Source: DASVBE01 sp036375995 (GTDB taxonomy: Bacteria; Actinomycetota; Actinomycetes; Streptosporangiales; Streptosporangiaceae). Taken from it: 34,946 nucleotides of DNA. Below the pieces are notes generated by a model that ran no database searches, was not told where the DNA came from, and saw nothing but the letters and a program-made list of their open reading frames with translations. Below are positions 7,956 to 16,218 of the stretch, one piece after another (position 1 is the first letter of the stretch; each line of letters opens with the position of its first letter). The stretch is from the NCBI GenBank assembly GCA_036375995.1, contig DASVBE010000338.1, forward strand, positions 1 to 34,946, given 5' to 3'. The translations under genes and the position numbers were made by a program.

Positions 7956-8019
7956 CAAGCACAGGGCTAGCAAGCGCAGAGCTAGCAGGCACGGAGCTAG
8001 CAAGTACGGAGCCAAGCCG
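7945..8019. repeat. Five tandem 15-bp repeats with GCTAGC cores before icd
   Basis: Units begin at 7945, 7960, 7975, 7990 and 8005. The first two are identical (CACAGGGCTAGCAAG), the third and fourth are diverged and the fifth is partly degenerate. Each of the first four contains the palindrome GCTAGC. The TAG stop of the DUF3017 gene is in the first unit, and because 15 is a multiple of 3 the same stop recurs in frame in units 2-4. The array ends about 90 bases before the icd start. Confidence 0.9.
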
Positions 8020-8108
8020 GGGCAAGGACTTACCCGGGCCGCCACGCGCCCGGGAGATCCGCCACGTGCAGTGACGCGCGGGCGTGAGGGAAGGAAAGGC
8101 ACGACTTA

Positions 8109-9329
8109 ATGTCCAAGATCAAGGTAGTAAATCCCGTCGTCGAGATGGACGGCGACGAGATGACCCGCATTATCTGGCAGTTCATCAAGGACCAGCTGAT
8201 CCTGCCCTACCTGGAAATTGACCTGAAGTACTTCGACCTGTCGATCCAGCACCGGGACGCCACCGACGACCAGGTCACGGTGGACGCGGCGAACGCGATC
8301 AAGGAGCACGGCGTCGGCGTCAAGTGCGCGACGAGCACCCCGGACGAGGCCCGGGTCGCCGAGTTCGGCCTGAAGAAGATGTGGCGCTCGCCCAACGGCA
8401 CCATCCGCAACATCCTCGGCGGCGTGGTGTTCCGCGAGCCGATCGTGATCGAGTCGATCCCGCGCTTCGTGCCCGGCTGGACCAAGCCGATCATCATCGG
8501 CCGCCACGCGCACGGCGACCAGTACCGGGCCACCGACTTCGTGGCCCCCGGGCCCGGCACGCTAACCATCAGCTTCACCCCCGAGGCCGGCCAGCCGGTG
8601 ATGGAGTTCGAGGTCGCGAAGTTCCCCGGCGGCGGCGTGGCCATGGGCATGTACAACTTCGACGACTCGATCAGGGATTTCGCCCGGGCGACCATGCGCT
8701 ACGCACTGGACCGCGGCTACCCGCTGTACCTGTCCACCAAGAACACGATCCTCAAGGCCTACGACGGCCGGTTCAAGGACATCTTCGCCGAGGTCTTCGA
8801 GTCCGAGTTCAAGGCCGAGTACGAGGCGGCCGGCAGCTGGTACGAGCACCGGCTGATCGACGACATGGTGGCCCAGGTCATCAAGGGCGACGGCGGCATC
8901 GTGTGGGCCTGCAAGAACTACGACGGCGACGTCGAGTCCGACATCGTCGCGCAGGGCTTCGGCTCGCTCGGCCTGATGACCAGCGTGCTGATGACCCCGG
9001 ACGGCCGCACCGTGGAGGCCGAGGCGGCGCACGGCACCGTGACCCGGCACTACCGGCAGCACCAGCAGGGCAAGCCGACCTCCACCAACCCGATCGCGTC
9101 GATCTTCGCGTGGACCCAGGGCCTGGCGCACCGCGGCAAGCTCGACGGCACCCCCGAGGTGACCGCCTTCGCCGAGACGCTGGAGCGGGTCTGCGTGCAG
9201 ACCGTGGTCGACGGCAAGATGACCAAGGACCTGGCGCTGCTGATCGGCCCGGACGCCCCGTTCCTGACCACCCAGGAGTTCCTCGCCGCGCTGGCCGGGA
9301 ACCTGCGCGCGGCCATCGCCGCGTCCTGA
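8109..9329 (+). CDS. icd: NADP-dependent isocitrate dehydrogenase (dimeric, eukaryote-like type)
   Basis: Oxidatively decarboxylates isocitrate to 2-oxoglutarate, producing NADPH. The 406 residues and motifs match the homodimeric type II class (mitochondrial IDH-like), not the E. coli-like Icd nor the monomeric 740-residue form. Visible substrate and metal sites: Ser94, Asn96 and Arg100 in RSPNGTIRN, Arg109, Arg132 in IIIGRHAHGDQY, Tyr139, Lys211, Asp251/Asp252 in LIDDMVAQ and Asp274/Asp278. The nucleotide-binding segment is AAHGTVTRHY with KPTSTNPIASIFAW. The ATG follows GGGAAGGAAAGG. mdh begins 33 bases after the stop, so the two are almost certainly one transcript. Confidence 0.96.
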   Translation: MSKIKVVNPVVEMDGDEMTRIIWQFIKDQLILPYLEIDLKYFDLSIQHRDATDDQVTVDAANAIKEHGVGVKCATSTPDEARVAEFGLKKMWRSPNGTIRNILGGVVFREPIVIESIPRFVPGWTKPIIIGRHAHGDQYRATDFVAPGPGTLTISFTPEAGQPVMEFEVAKFPGGGVAMGMYNFDDSIRDFARATMRYALDRGYPLYLSTKNTILKAYDGRFKDIFAEVFESEFKAEYEAAGSWYEHRLIDDMVAQVIKGDGGIVWACKNYDGDVESDIVAQGFGSLGLMTSVLMTPDGRTVEAEAAHGTVTRHYRQHQQGKPTSTNPIASIFAWTQGLAHRGKLDGTPEVTAFAETLERVCVQTVVDGKMTKDLALLIGPDAPFLTTQEFLAALAGNLRAAIAAS

Positions 9330-9362
9330 CCCAGCGCCCCCGGACCAAAGGAGAACACCGCA

Positions 9363-10319
9363 ATGGCGCGTGCAGGCAAGGTAACCGTCGTCGGGGCCGG
9401 CTTCTACGGCTCGACCACCGCGCAGCGGCTGGCGGAGTACGACATCTTCGAGGAGGTCGTGCTCACCGACATCATCGACGGCAAGCCGGAGGGCCTGGCG
9501 CTGGACATGAACCAGTCCCGGCCGATCGAGGGCTTCGAGACCAAGGTCACCGGCCAGACCACCACCCCCGAGGGCGCGGGCTACGAGGCCATCGCCGGCT
9601 CGCAGATCGTGATCATCACCGCCGGCCTGCCGCGCAAGCCGGGCATGAGCCGGATGGACCTCATCGGGGTCAACGCCAGGATCGTGCGCAGCGTGACCGA
9701 GCAGGTCGTCCAGCACGCGCCGGATGCCGTGCTGATCGTGGTGTCCAACCCGCTGGACGAGATGACCGCGCTGGCCGCCCGGGTCTCCGGCTTCCCGACC
9801 AGCCGGGTCATGGGCCAGGCGGGCATGCTGGACACGGCACGGTTCAGCTACTTCGTGGCCGAGCGCCTCGGCGTCCCGGTCGCCTCGGTGCGCACGCTGA
9901 CGCTCGGGTCGCACGGCGACACGATGGTGCCGGTCCCGTCGGCCTGCTCGGTGGACGGCAAGCCGCTCGCCGACCTGCTGTCCGCCGACGAGATCGGGCA
10001 GCTGGTCACCAGGACCCGGAACGGCGGCGGCGAGATCGTCGCCCTGCTCAAGACCGGGTCCGCGTACTACGCGCCGTCCGCGGCCGCGGCCTGGATGGCC
10101 CGCGCGGTGGCCACCGACTCCGGCGCGGTCCTCCCGGTCTGCGCCTGGGTGGACGGCCAGTACGGCATCGACGGCGTCTACCTCGGCGTCGAGGCCGCCA
10201 TCGGCGTCACCGGTGTCCGCGAGGTGGTCGAGCGCGATCTGTCGGCCACGGAACTGGCCGCCCTGCGGGAGGCGGCTGAGGCAGTGCGGGCCAAGCAGGC
10301 CGACGTCGCCAGTTTGTGA
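9363..10319 (+). CDS. mdh: Malate dehydrogenase (LDH-like)
   Basis: Interconverts malate and oxaloacetate with NAD. The 318-residue protein has the Rossmann glycine motif VVGAGFYGS (Gly11, Gly13, Gly16), Asp36 at the end of strand 2 indicating NAD rather than NADP, and substrate arginines Arg91 and Arg97 in LPRKPGMSR, the malate-type mobile loop instead of the lactate-type Gln. It also has Asn129 in VSNPLD, Arg160 and the catalytic His184 in LGSHGDTMVP. AAAGGAGA precedes the ATG at an 8-base spacing. It ends just before a strong hairpin shared with the convergent amidohydrolase gene. With citrate synthase upstream it forms a near-complete oxaloacetate-to-2-oxoglutarate segment. Confidence 0.95.
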   Translation: MARAGKVTVVGAGFYGSTTAQRLAEYDIFEEVVLTDIIDGKPEGLALDMNQSRPIEGFETKVTGQTTTPEGAGYEAIAGSQIVIITAGLPRKPGMSRMDLIGVNARIVRSVTEQVVQHAPDAVLIVVSNPLDEMTALAARVSGFPTSRVMGQAGMLDTARFSYFVAERLGVPVASVRTLTLGSHGDTMVPVPSACSVDGKPLADLLSADEIGQLVTRTRNGGGEIVALLKTGSAYYAPSAAAAWMARAVATDSGAVLPVCAWVDGQYGIDGVYLGVEAAIGVTGVREVVERDLSATELAALREAAEAVRAKQADVASL

Positions 10320-10326
10320 GGATTAC

Positions 10327-10373
10327 GGCTGGCCGCGGCTAGGGCCTCGAAACAGCCTAGCCCGCGGCCAGCC
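10327..10373. terminator. Bidirectional terminator hairpin between mdh and the amidohydrolase gene
   Basis: Left arm 10327-10343 pairs with right arm 10356-10373 over 17 base pairs with one bulged C; the loop is 12 nt. The right arm overlaps the stop and final codons of the minus-strand amidohydrolase gene. No T tract follows on either strand, which is common in high-GC genomes. Confidence 0.7.
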
Positions 10374-11556
10374 GCTTGATCGCCAGCGCGGCGTAGACCG
10401 CGGCGCCGTCGGCCAGCACCGCATCGTCGAACGCCGCCTCCGGTGAGTGGTTGAACGCCGCGGTGGCCGGGTCGCTGCCGGGCAGGCAGGCGCCCAGCAA
10501 CAGGAACGCGCCCGGCACCTCCTCCAGCACGTAGGAGAAGTCCTCCGAGCCGGTCAGCGGGTACGGCGTGGGCACGAACCGGCCCGCGCCGAGCAGCCCG
10601 GTGACCACCGACTGGGCGAATTCCGCCTGGCCCGCGTCGTTCACGGTCACCGGGTAGCCCATGCCGAACTCCGCGGTCGCGGTCAGCCCGTGCGCCGACG
10701 CCACGTCGTGGACCAGCGAGACAGCCGCGTCCATGGCCCGCGCCCGGGTTTCCGGCGAGAACGTGCGCAGCGAGGCCAGCAGCCGGGCGTCGTCGGGGAT
10801 CACGTTGTCCACGGTGCCCGCGTGGAAGCTGCCGACGGTCAGCACGACCGGGTCGAACACGTTGAACTGCCTGGTCACCATCGTCTGCAGGGCGGTCACG
10901 ATCTCGCAGGCGGCGGGGATCGGGTCGGCCGCGTTGTGCGGCTGGGAGGCGTGCCCGCCCCGGCCGTGCACGGTCACCTCGAACGTGTCCGCGGCCGCCA
11001 TGATCGTCCCCGGCCGGGTGCTCAGCACCCCGCCGGGCAGCTGCGCGGACGCCACGTGCAGCCCGTATGCGGCCACCGGCCGGCCGCCTGCGGCGCCGAG
11101 CACGCCCTCCTCGATCATGATTTTGGCCCCGCCGTGCCCTTCCTCGCCCGGCTGGAACATGAAGATCACGCTGCCGGGCAGCTCGGCACGGCGGGCCGAC
11201 AGCAGCCGGGCCGCCCCGGCCAGCATCGCGGTGTGCAGGTCGTGCCCGCAGGCGTGCATCGTCCCGTCGATCTGCGACGCGAACGGCAGCCCGGTCCGCT
11301 CGGTCACCGGCAGCGCGTCCATATCGCCGCGCAGCAGCACGGCGGGCCCCGGCTGCCCGCCGCGCAGCACGGCGGTGACCGAGCTCAGCCCGCGGCCGCA
11401 ACTGATCTCCAGCGGCAGGCCGTCCAGGGCGCCCAGCACCTTTGACTGAGTACGCGGAAGTTCCAGGCCGAGTTCCGGCTCCTGGTGGATCGCATGCCTC
11501 AGCTCGGCCAGATCCCCGGCCATCGCGGTCGCATCGGCCAGCAGGTCAGCGGGCAT
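10357..11556 (-). CDS. M20 family amidohydrolase (N-acyl-amino-acid/hippurate hydrolase type)
   Basis: A dizinc metallohydrolase predicted to cleave N-acyl-amino acids or similar amides in the cytoplasm. Counting from the chosen ATG (399 residues), metal-ligand motifs are GDMDALP (77-83), HACGHDLH with Cys103 and His105, GEEGHGG (Glu138/Glu139), GLHV (His167) and the C-terminal NHSPEAAF histidine. The bacterial dimerisation domain around VHGRGGHASQPH is present, and GSEDFSYVLEEVPG is typical of the M20D branch. The frame extends upstream to 11655, but that extension is Arg-rich, unlike the family. The ATG at 11556 has a GAAAGGGGA ribosome-binding site and starts directly before the first conserved helix. 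The physiological substrate cannot be told. Confidence 0.88.
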   Translation of the reverse strand: MPADLLADATAMAGDLAELRHAIHQEPELGLELPRTQSKVLGALDGLPLEISCGRGLSSVTAVLRGGQPGPAVLLRGDMDALPVTERTGLPFASQIDGTMHACGHDLHTAMLAGAARLLSARRAELPGSVIFMFQPGEEGHGGAKIMIEEGVLGAAGGRPVAAYGLHVASAQLPGGVLSTRPGTIMAAADTFEVTVHGRGGHASQPHNAADPIPAACEIVTALQTMVTRQFNVFDPVVLTVGSFHAGTVDNVIPDDARLLASLRTFSPETRARAMDAAVSLVHDVASAHGLTATAEFGMGYPVTVNDAGQAEFAQSVVTGLLGAGRFVPTPYPLTGSEDFSYVLEEVPGAFLLLGACLPGSDPATAAFNHSPEAAFDDAVLADGAAVYAALAIKRLAAG

Positions 11557-11670
11557 CCATGGTCCCCTTTCCCGGGAGCGGCGGCAGGGCCGGCGCCAGG
11601 GCCGGCCAGACCGCCGGCGGCGCCGCTCCAGCATCGCACGGCAATGATCAACCACCCGCCCGCAGGTTCA

Positions 11671-11700
11671 CCCCGGGCACTGCCCGGGGCGGTCTAGACT
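11671..11700 (+). promoter_or_regulatory. Hairpin plus -10 box TAGACT upstream of the CNNM gene
   Basis: A perfect 8-bp stem with a 3-nt loop (11671-11689) is followed by TCTAGACT, whose TAGACT (11695-11700) matches the TAnnnT -10 pattern. Transcription would start near 11707, leaving a leader of about 45 nt. No -35 match is visible; the hairpin lies in the spacer/-35 position and could be an operator or the terminator of something else. Confidence 0.4.
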
Positions 11701-11750
11701 GACCGCACACCGCGCGGCCATGCCGATTTGCCGAGGTCAGGGATCACGAA

Positions 11751-13073
11751 GTGAACGACGTCGGCTGGGACATCGCCATCGTCCTGGTCATAGTTCTGAT
11801 CGGCGGGTTCTTCGCCGCCACCGAGATGGCCCTTGTTTCGCTGCGGGACGGCCAGGTGCGCTCGCTGATGAAGCGGGGCAAGCGCGGCCAGCGCGCCGCC
11901 CGGCTGGCCCAGGACCCGAACCGGTTTCTGTCCGCCGTGCAGATCGGCGTCACCGTCGCCACCCTGCTGTCCGGCACGTTCGGCGCGGCCACGCTGGCCG
12001 AGAAGCTGGCCTCGGTGTTCCGCCACCACAACCTGAGCTCGGGCGTCGCGTCGGCCCTGGCCATCGCCATCGTTACGGCGGTGATCTCGTACTTCACCCT
12101 GGTGCTCGGTGAGCTGGCGCCGAAGCGGCTGGCCCTGCAGCGGCAGGTGCCGATCGCGCTGGCTGCCGCGCCGGTGCTGGACCGGATCGCCACGCTGGCC
12201 CGCCCGCTGGTGTGGCTGCTGTCCAAGTCGACCAACCTCGTGGTCCGGCTGCTCGGCGGCGACCCGGCCGCGGCCCGCGCGGTGATGACCGAGCAGGAAC
12301 TGCGCGACCTGCTGGCCGGCAACCAGGCGCTCAGCGTGGACGAGCGGCACATCGTCAGCGAGGTCTTCGACGCGGGCAAGCGGCAGGTCCGGGAGGTGCT
12401 CGTGCCCCGGACCGAGGTGGAGTTCCTGCCCGCCACCATGCCGCTGGCCGAGGCCGCCAACGTGGCGGTCAGCGCCCCGTACTCCCGGTTCCCGGTGTAC
12501 CAGGAGTCCTACGACGACGTGATCGGCTTCGTGCATGCCCGCGACCTGCTCGGCCCGTCGGCCGACCCGGCCGCGCTGGTCGGCGACGTGCGGCGGCAGG
12601 TCAAGCTGCTGCCGCCGAGCAAGACCGTGCTGTCCGCGCTGTCCGAGATGCGCCGGGACCGCGCGCACCTGGCGATCGTGATCGACGAGTACGGCGGCAC
12701 CGCGGGCATCGTCACGCTCGAGGACCTGGTCGAGGAGCTGATCGGCGACATCCAGGACGAGTACGACGTGCCGGACGGGCACCAGCGCGAGGTCCGCGGC
12801 GGCAACGTCGAGGTGGACGGCCTGCTGAACCTGGGCGAGTTCGCCGAGCAGGCCGGCGTGGTGCTGCCGGACGGGCCGTACGAGACCGTGGCCGGGTACA
12901 TGCTGGCCGTGCTCGGGCACCTGCCCGCCGAGCGGGAGACCGTGGAGGTGGCCGGGCACCGGCTGACCGTCACCGAGATGGACGGCCGCCGGATCGCCCG
13001 GGTGCTGGTCAGCCGGGTTTCCCCGGCCGCCGCGTCGGCCGGGACCGAGCAGGTTCCGGGCGCGGCCAACTAG
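11751..13073 (+). CDS. CNNM/HlyC-CorC family membrane protein with CBS pair
   Basis: A 440-residue integral membrane protein of the DUF21-CBS-CBS-CorC_HlyC family, linked in other bacteria to magnesium or cobalt efflux; the old name hemolysin C is misleading. Residues 1 to about 190 form the DUF21/CNNM membrane domain with its signature FFAATEMALVSL at the first helix and LGELAPKRLAL in the last. About 205-325 is a CBS pair, a likely nucleotide sensor (VPRTEVEFL, APYSRFPVYQE, IVIDEYGGTAGIVTLEDLVE). About 345-425 is the CorC_HlyC accessory domain. The start is GTG with a weak CAGGGATC site. The stop codon forms part of a TAGACT box that may serve guaA, 37 bases downstream. Confidence 0.9.
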   Translation: MNDVGWDIAIVLVIVLIGGFFAATEMALVSLRDGQVRSLMKRGKRGQRAARLAQDPNRFLSAVQIGVTVATLLSGTFGAATLAEKLASVFRHHNLSSGVASALAIAIVTAVISYFTLVLGELAPKRLALQRQVPIALAAAPVLDRIATLARPLVWLLSKSTNLVVRLLGGDPAAARAVMTEQELRDLLAGNQALSVDERHIVSEVFDAGKRQVREVLVPRTEVEFLPATMPLAEAANVAVSAPYSRFPVYQESYDDVIGFVHARDLLGPSADPAALVGDVRRQVKLLPPSKTVLSALSEMRRDRAHLAIVIDEYGGTAGIVTLEDLVEELIGDIQDEYDVPDGHQREVRGGNVEVDGLLNLGEFAEQAGVVLPDGPYETVAGYMLAVLGHLPAERETVEVAGHRLTVTEMDGRRIARVLVSRVSPAAASAGTEQVPGAAN

Positions 13074-13076
13074 ACT
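13071..13076 (+). promoter_or_regulatory. Candidate -10 box TAGACT for guaA overlapping the upstream stop codon
   Basis: The TAG stop of the CNNM gene is the first half of TAGACT, followed by the small palindrome TGAGCTGCTCA (13076-13086), 24 bases before the guaA GTG. It is the same hexamer as at 11695. A guaA promoter here is plausible in addition to read-through. Confidence 0.3.
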
Positions 13077-13109
13077 GAGCTGCTCAGACATCAGCGGAAG
13101 GCGGTCCCG

Positions 13110-14696
13110 GTGCAGCCTGGCCAGCACACCTCAGGCGCGGTCCTGGTCGTCGACTTCGGGGCCCAGTACGCCCAGCTCATCGCCCGCCGGGTGCGGGAGT
13201 GCCAGGTGTACTCCGAGATCGTGCCCTCGACCATGCCGGCCGCCGAGATGCTGGCCAGGAAGCCGTCGGCGATCATCCTGTCCGGCGGGCCGTCCTCGGT
13301 GCACGCGCCCGGCGCCCCGCCCGCCCCGGCCGGGCTGCTCGAGTCCGGCGTGCCCATCCTCGGCATCTGCTACGGCTTCCAGCTGATGATCCAGGGGCTG
13401 GGCGGAACGGTGGCCCGCACCGGCACCGGCGAGTACGGCGCGACCAGCCTCTCCCGCCTCGACGGCCCGGCGGGCGGCGTGCTGCTGGCCGGGCGGCCGG
13501 AGCACAGCCAGGTGTGGATGTCGCACGGTGACACCTGCACCGTGGCGCCGCCCGGCTTCACGGTCACCGCGCGGAGCGAGGCCACCCCGGTGGCCGCCGC
13601 CGAGGACCAGGGCCGCGGCCTGTACGGGGTCCAGTTCCATCCCGAGGTCATGCACACCGACCAGGGCCTCGAAGTGCTGCGCCAGTTCCTGGCCGCGGCG
13701 GGCTGCCCGGCCACCTGGACCGTGGGCAGCATCGTGGACGATCAGGTCAGCGCGATCCGGGCGCAGATCGGGCCCGGCGGCCGGGCGATCTGCGGGCTGT
13801 CCGGCGGGGTGGACTCGGCGGTCGCCGCGGCGCTCGTCCAGCGGGCCATCGGCTCCCGGCTGACCTGCGTGTTCGTCGACCACGGCCTGCTCCGCCAGGG
13901 CGAGGCCGAGCAGGTCGAGAAGGACTTCGTGGCGGCCACCGGGGTGGACCTGACCGTGGTCGACGCGGCCGGGCAGTTCCTGTCCGCGCTGGCCGGGGTG
14001 ACCGACCCGGAGCAGAAACGGAAGATCATCGGCCGCGAGTTCATCCGCGCGTTCGAGCAGGCTGCCGAGGGGATCGCCAGGGACGCGGGCAGCCACGGCG
14101 AGACCGTCAGCTTCCTGGTCCAGGGCACGCTGTACCCCGACGTGGTCGAGTCCGGCGGCGGCACCGGCACGGCCAGCATCAAGTCGCACCACAACGTCGG
14201 CGGGCTGCCCGCGGACCTCGGCTTCGAGCTGGTCGAGCCGCTGCGCGCGCTGTTCAAGGACGAGGTCCGCCAGGCCGGTCTCGAGCTCGGCCTGCCGCCG
14301 GAGATCGTCTGGCGGCAGCCGTTCCCCGGCCCGGGCCTGGCCGTCCGGATCATCGGCGAGGTGACCGCCGAGCACCTGCGCATCGTCCGGGCGGCCGACG
14401 CCATCGCCCGCGCCGAGCTGTCCCGGGCCGGCCTGGACCGGCAGATCTGGCAGTGCCCGGTGGTGCTGCTCGCCGGGGTGCGCTCGGTCGGCGTGCAGGG
14501 CGACGGCCGCAGCTACGGCTACCCGGTCGTACTCCGCCCGGTGACCAGCGAGGACGCGATGACCGCGGACTGGGCCCGGCTTCCGGGCGATGTGCTGGCC
14601 ACCATCTCCACCCGGATCACCAACGAGGTGGCCGAGGTCAACCGGGTCGTGCTGGACGTCACCAGCAAGCCGCCGGGCACCATCGAGTGGGAGTAG
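13110..14696 (+). CDS. guaA: GMP synthase (glutamine-hydrolysing)
   Basis: Converts XMP to GMP with ATP and glutamine, the last step of guanine nucleotide synthesis. The 528 residues comprise a class I glutamine amidotransferase domain (about 10-200; nucleophile Cys87 in GICYGFQLM, His177 and Glu179 in QFHPEV), an ATP pyrophosphatase domain (about 205-400; P-loop SGGVDS at 231-236) and the C-terminal dimerisation/XMP domain ending in the canonical KPPGTIEWE. The start is GTG with GGAAGG 8 bases upstream. All expected motifs and the full length are present. It is followed by a copy of the dispersed repeat, then convergent kynureninase. Confidence 0.97.
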   Translation: MQPGQHTSGAVLVVDFGAQYAQLIARRVRECQVYSEIVPSTMPAAEMLARKPSAIILSGGPSSVHAPGAPPAPAGLLESGVPILGICYGFQLMIQGLGGTVARTGTGEYGATSLSRLDGPAGGVLLAGRPEHSQVWMSHGDTCTVAPPGFTVTARSEATPVAAAEDQGRGLYGVQFHPEVMHTDQGLEVLRQFLAAAGCPATWTVGSIVDDQVSAIRAQIGPGGRAICGLSGGVDSAVAAALVQRAIGSRLTCVFVDHGLLRQGEAEQVEKDFVAATGVDLTVVDAAGQFLSALAGVTDPEQKRKIIGREFIRAFEQAAEGIARDAGSHGETVSFLVQGTLYPDVVESGGGTGTASIKSHHNVGGLPADLGFELVEPLRALFKDEVRQAGLELGLPPEIVWRQPFPGPGLAVRIIGEVTAEHLRIVRAADAIARAELSRAGLDRQIWQCPVVLLAGVRSVGVQGDGRSYGYPVVLRPVTSEDAMTADWARLPGDVLATISTRITNEVAEVNRVVLDVTSKPPGTIEWE

Positions 14697-14726
14697 CGGG
14701 CCTGGCGCTGTGCTAGCCGCTCGCTG

Positions 14727-14809
14727 CGGGCCGCTTGAGGGCGCTGCCTTCCCTCCTCGCTCCCTCGGCGCTCCTTCGTCGCGCCTCATCGCTCGTCAGG
14801 AAAACAGCG
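14727..14809. repeat. Dispersed intergenic repeat, right copy (inverted relative to 1-83)
   Basis: Matches the reverse complement of 1-83 at 82 of 83 bases; the single difference is T at 14736 where the left copy predicts G. The bases just before it (about 14714-14726) also resemble the reverse complement of the flank of the second tandem unit (150-167), showing that the repeat boundary is wider than 83 bp on that side. It lies in the gap between the ends of guaA and kynureninase. Confidence 0.9.
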
Positions 14810-14829
14810 CCGCGGCCCTCCGCGAGCTC

Positions 14830-14868
14830 CGGCCGGCTCCGCCGGCCGCGGGCCGGCCCTGGGCCCGC
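14830..14868. terminator. Hairpins between the convergent guaA and kynureninase genes
   Basis: Two adjacent stems: 14830-14848 (8 bp around a TCC loop) and 14848-14868 (7 bp, 7-nt loop, GCGGGCC with GGCCCGC). They lie between two converging genes and probably end both transcripts. There is no T tract. Confidence 0.4.
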
Positions 14869-14881
14869 GCCCCCGGATGAC

Positions 14882-16159
14882 TCATGTCACGCGGGTGTGC
14901 TCCAGGCCCACCGCACCGTATTCCTTAGTCAAGGCCAGGCGCCGCAGGATGGCCATCGCGTCCCAGACCTCGGTGAACCGCGTGGTGACCGGTACGGGGC
15001 CGAGCCGCAGCCGGCCCGGTGTGCGGTAGTCGCCGACCACCCCGGCGCGGATCAGGGCCTGGCTGATCTGGTGGGCGTCCGGGTGCGCGAGGCTGACGTG
15101 CGCGCCGCGGCGGCCCGGGTCGCGCGGGGTGGCCACGGTGAACCCGAGCGGGGCCAGCCACTCGTCGGCCAGCGCGATCAGCATGCTGGTCAGCCCGGTG
15201 CTCTTGGCCCGCAGCCGGTCCATGCCCGCCTCGGCGAGCAGCTTCGCGCCCTCCTGCACCGCGACCGTGCCGATGATCTGCGGGGTGCCGGTCAGGAACC
15301 GGCCGATGCCGGGTGCGGGCTCGTATCCCGGGCCCATGGCGAACTGGTCGGCCTGCCCGAACCAGCCCCACACCGGCTGCTGCATCCGGTCCTGCAGGCC
15401 GTGGCGCACGTACAGGAACGCGGGGGAGCCGGGGCCGGCGTTGAGGTACTTGTAGGTGCAGCCGATGGCCAGGTCAGCGCCGGCCGCGTCCAGGCTGACC
15501 GGCACCGCGCCGATCGCGTGGCACAGGTCCCACAGCATCAGCGCGCCGGCCTCGTGCACCTGCGCGGTGACCGCGGCCATGTCGGCCAGCGCGCCGCTGC
15601 GGTAGGCCACGTGCGACAGGCTGACCAGCGCGACGCGGTCGTCCAGCGCTTCGGCCAGTGCGCCGGTGCTGATGCCCTGGTCGATGTCGGTGTGGAGGAG
15701 ACGCAGCTCGCAGCCCCGCTCGCGGGCCACCCCGGCCAGCACGTACCGGTCGGTCGGGAAGTTGTCGTCGTCGGTGACCAGCACGTCGCGGCCCGGCTGG
15801 GCGTCCAGCGCGGCGTGGGCCAGCTTGTACAGGTTGACCGTGGTCGAGTCGCACACCGCGATCTGCCCGGGCGCGGCCCCGGCCAGGTGCTGGCCGAGCA
15901 GGTCGCCGACGGCGGTGGGCAGCTCCACCCAGTCGTTCCAGGACCGGACCAGGCCCTCGCCCCACTCCCGGTCGACGACCTCGGCGATCCGCTGGCGGGT
16001 GGCCTTGGCCAGCGGGCCCAGCGAGTTCCCGTCCAGGTAGATCAGCGCCTCCGGGCTGCTGACGAACCGGTCGCGGAACCCGGCCAGCGGATCGGCGGCG
16101 TCCTGCTGCTCGGCGTAGGCCCGGTCGGTGTCGATACCGCCGGCCGGATGGCTGCTCAC
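14882..16159 (-). CDS. kynU: Kynureninase
   Basis: PLP-dependent hydrolase that cleaves kynurenine (or 3-hydroxykynurenine) to anthranilate (or 3-hydroxyanthranilate) and alanine. The 425-residue protein is full length. It has the N-terminal DAADPLAGFRDRF, substrate-pocket YLDGNSLGP (41-49), NDWVELP, PLP-binding Asp211/His214 in LWDLCHAIG, Lys237 in CTYKYLNAGPG as the Schiff-base lysine, and the C-terminal RLRLGPVPVTT. No tryptophan dioxygenase, kynurenine formamidase or monooxygenase gene lies in the window, so its pathway partners must be elsewhere. The start is GTG, and a TATCGT box lies 6 bases upstream, so the mRNA may be leaderless. The upstream gap to the SRPBCC fusion gene holds a long perfect palindrome. 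Confidence 0.95.
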   Translation of the reverse strand: MSSHPAGGIDTDRAYAEQQDAADPLAGFRDRFVSSPEALIYLDGNSLGPLAKATRQRIAEVVDREWGEGLVRSWNDWVELPTAVGDLLGQHLAGAAPGQIAVCDSTTVNLYKLAHAALDAQPGRDVLVTDDDNFPTDRYVLAGVARERGCELRLLHTDIDQGISTGALAEALDDRVALVSLSHVAYRSGALADMAAVTAQVHEAGALMLWDLCHAIGAVPVSLDAAGADLAIGCTYKYLNAGPGSPAFLYVRHGLQDRMQQPVWGWFGQADQFAMGPGYEPAPGIGRFLTGTPQIIGTVAVQEGAKLLAEAGMDRLRAKSTGLTSMLIALADEWLAPLGFTVATPRDPGRRGAHVSLAHPDAHQISQALIRAGVVGDYRTPGRLRLGPVPVTTRFTEVWDAMAILRRLALTKEYGAVGLEHTRVT

Positions 16160-16165
16160 AGCCTC

Positions 16166-16171
16166 ACGATA
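16166..16171 (-). promoter_or_regulatory. -10 box TATCGT of kynU
   Basis: On the minus strand TATCGT fits TAnnnT and is separated from the GTG start by exactly 6 bases (GAGGCT). GAGG is too close to the start to act as a Shine-Dalgarno site, which supports leaderless initiation. It lies 48 bases downstream of the palindrome at 16219-16266. Confidence 0.4.
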
Positions 16172-16218
16172 ACCCGGCCATGATCACCCGCCGGGCCCGG
16201 CGGCCCCGGCGGAATCCG

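Noticed and set aside
8324..10279. Long alternative frames over icd, mdh, the CNNM gene and guaA (8324-10279 plus, 8562-9914 minus, 11694-13127 minus, 13131-14789 minus)
   Set aside because: They shadow complete enzymes with all catalytic motifs; their own translations carry no motifs.
1..14809. Composite transposon bounded by the 83-bp inverted repeats
   Set aside because: No transposase or integrase lies between or beside the copies, the content is core metabolism, and no target-site duplication can be seen. Recombination between dispersed repeats is the more modest reading.
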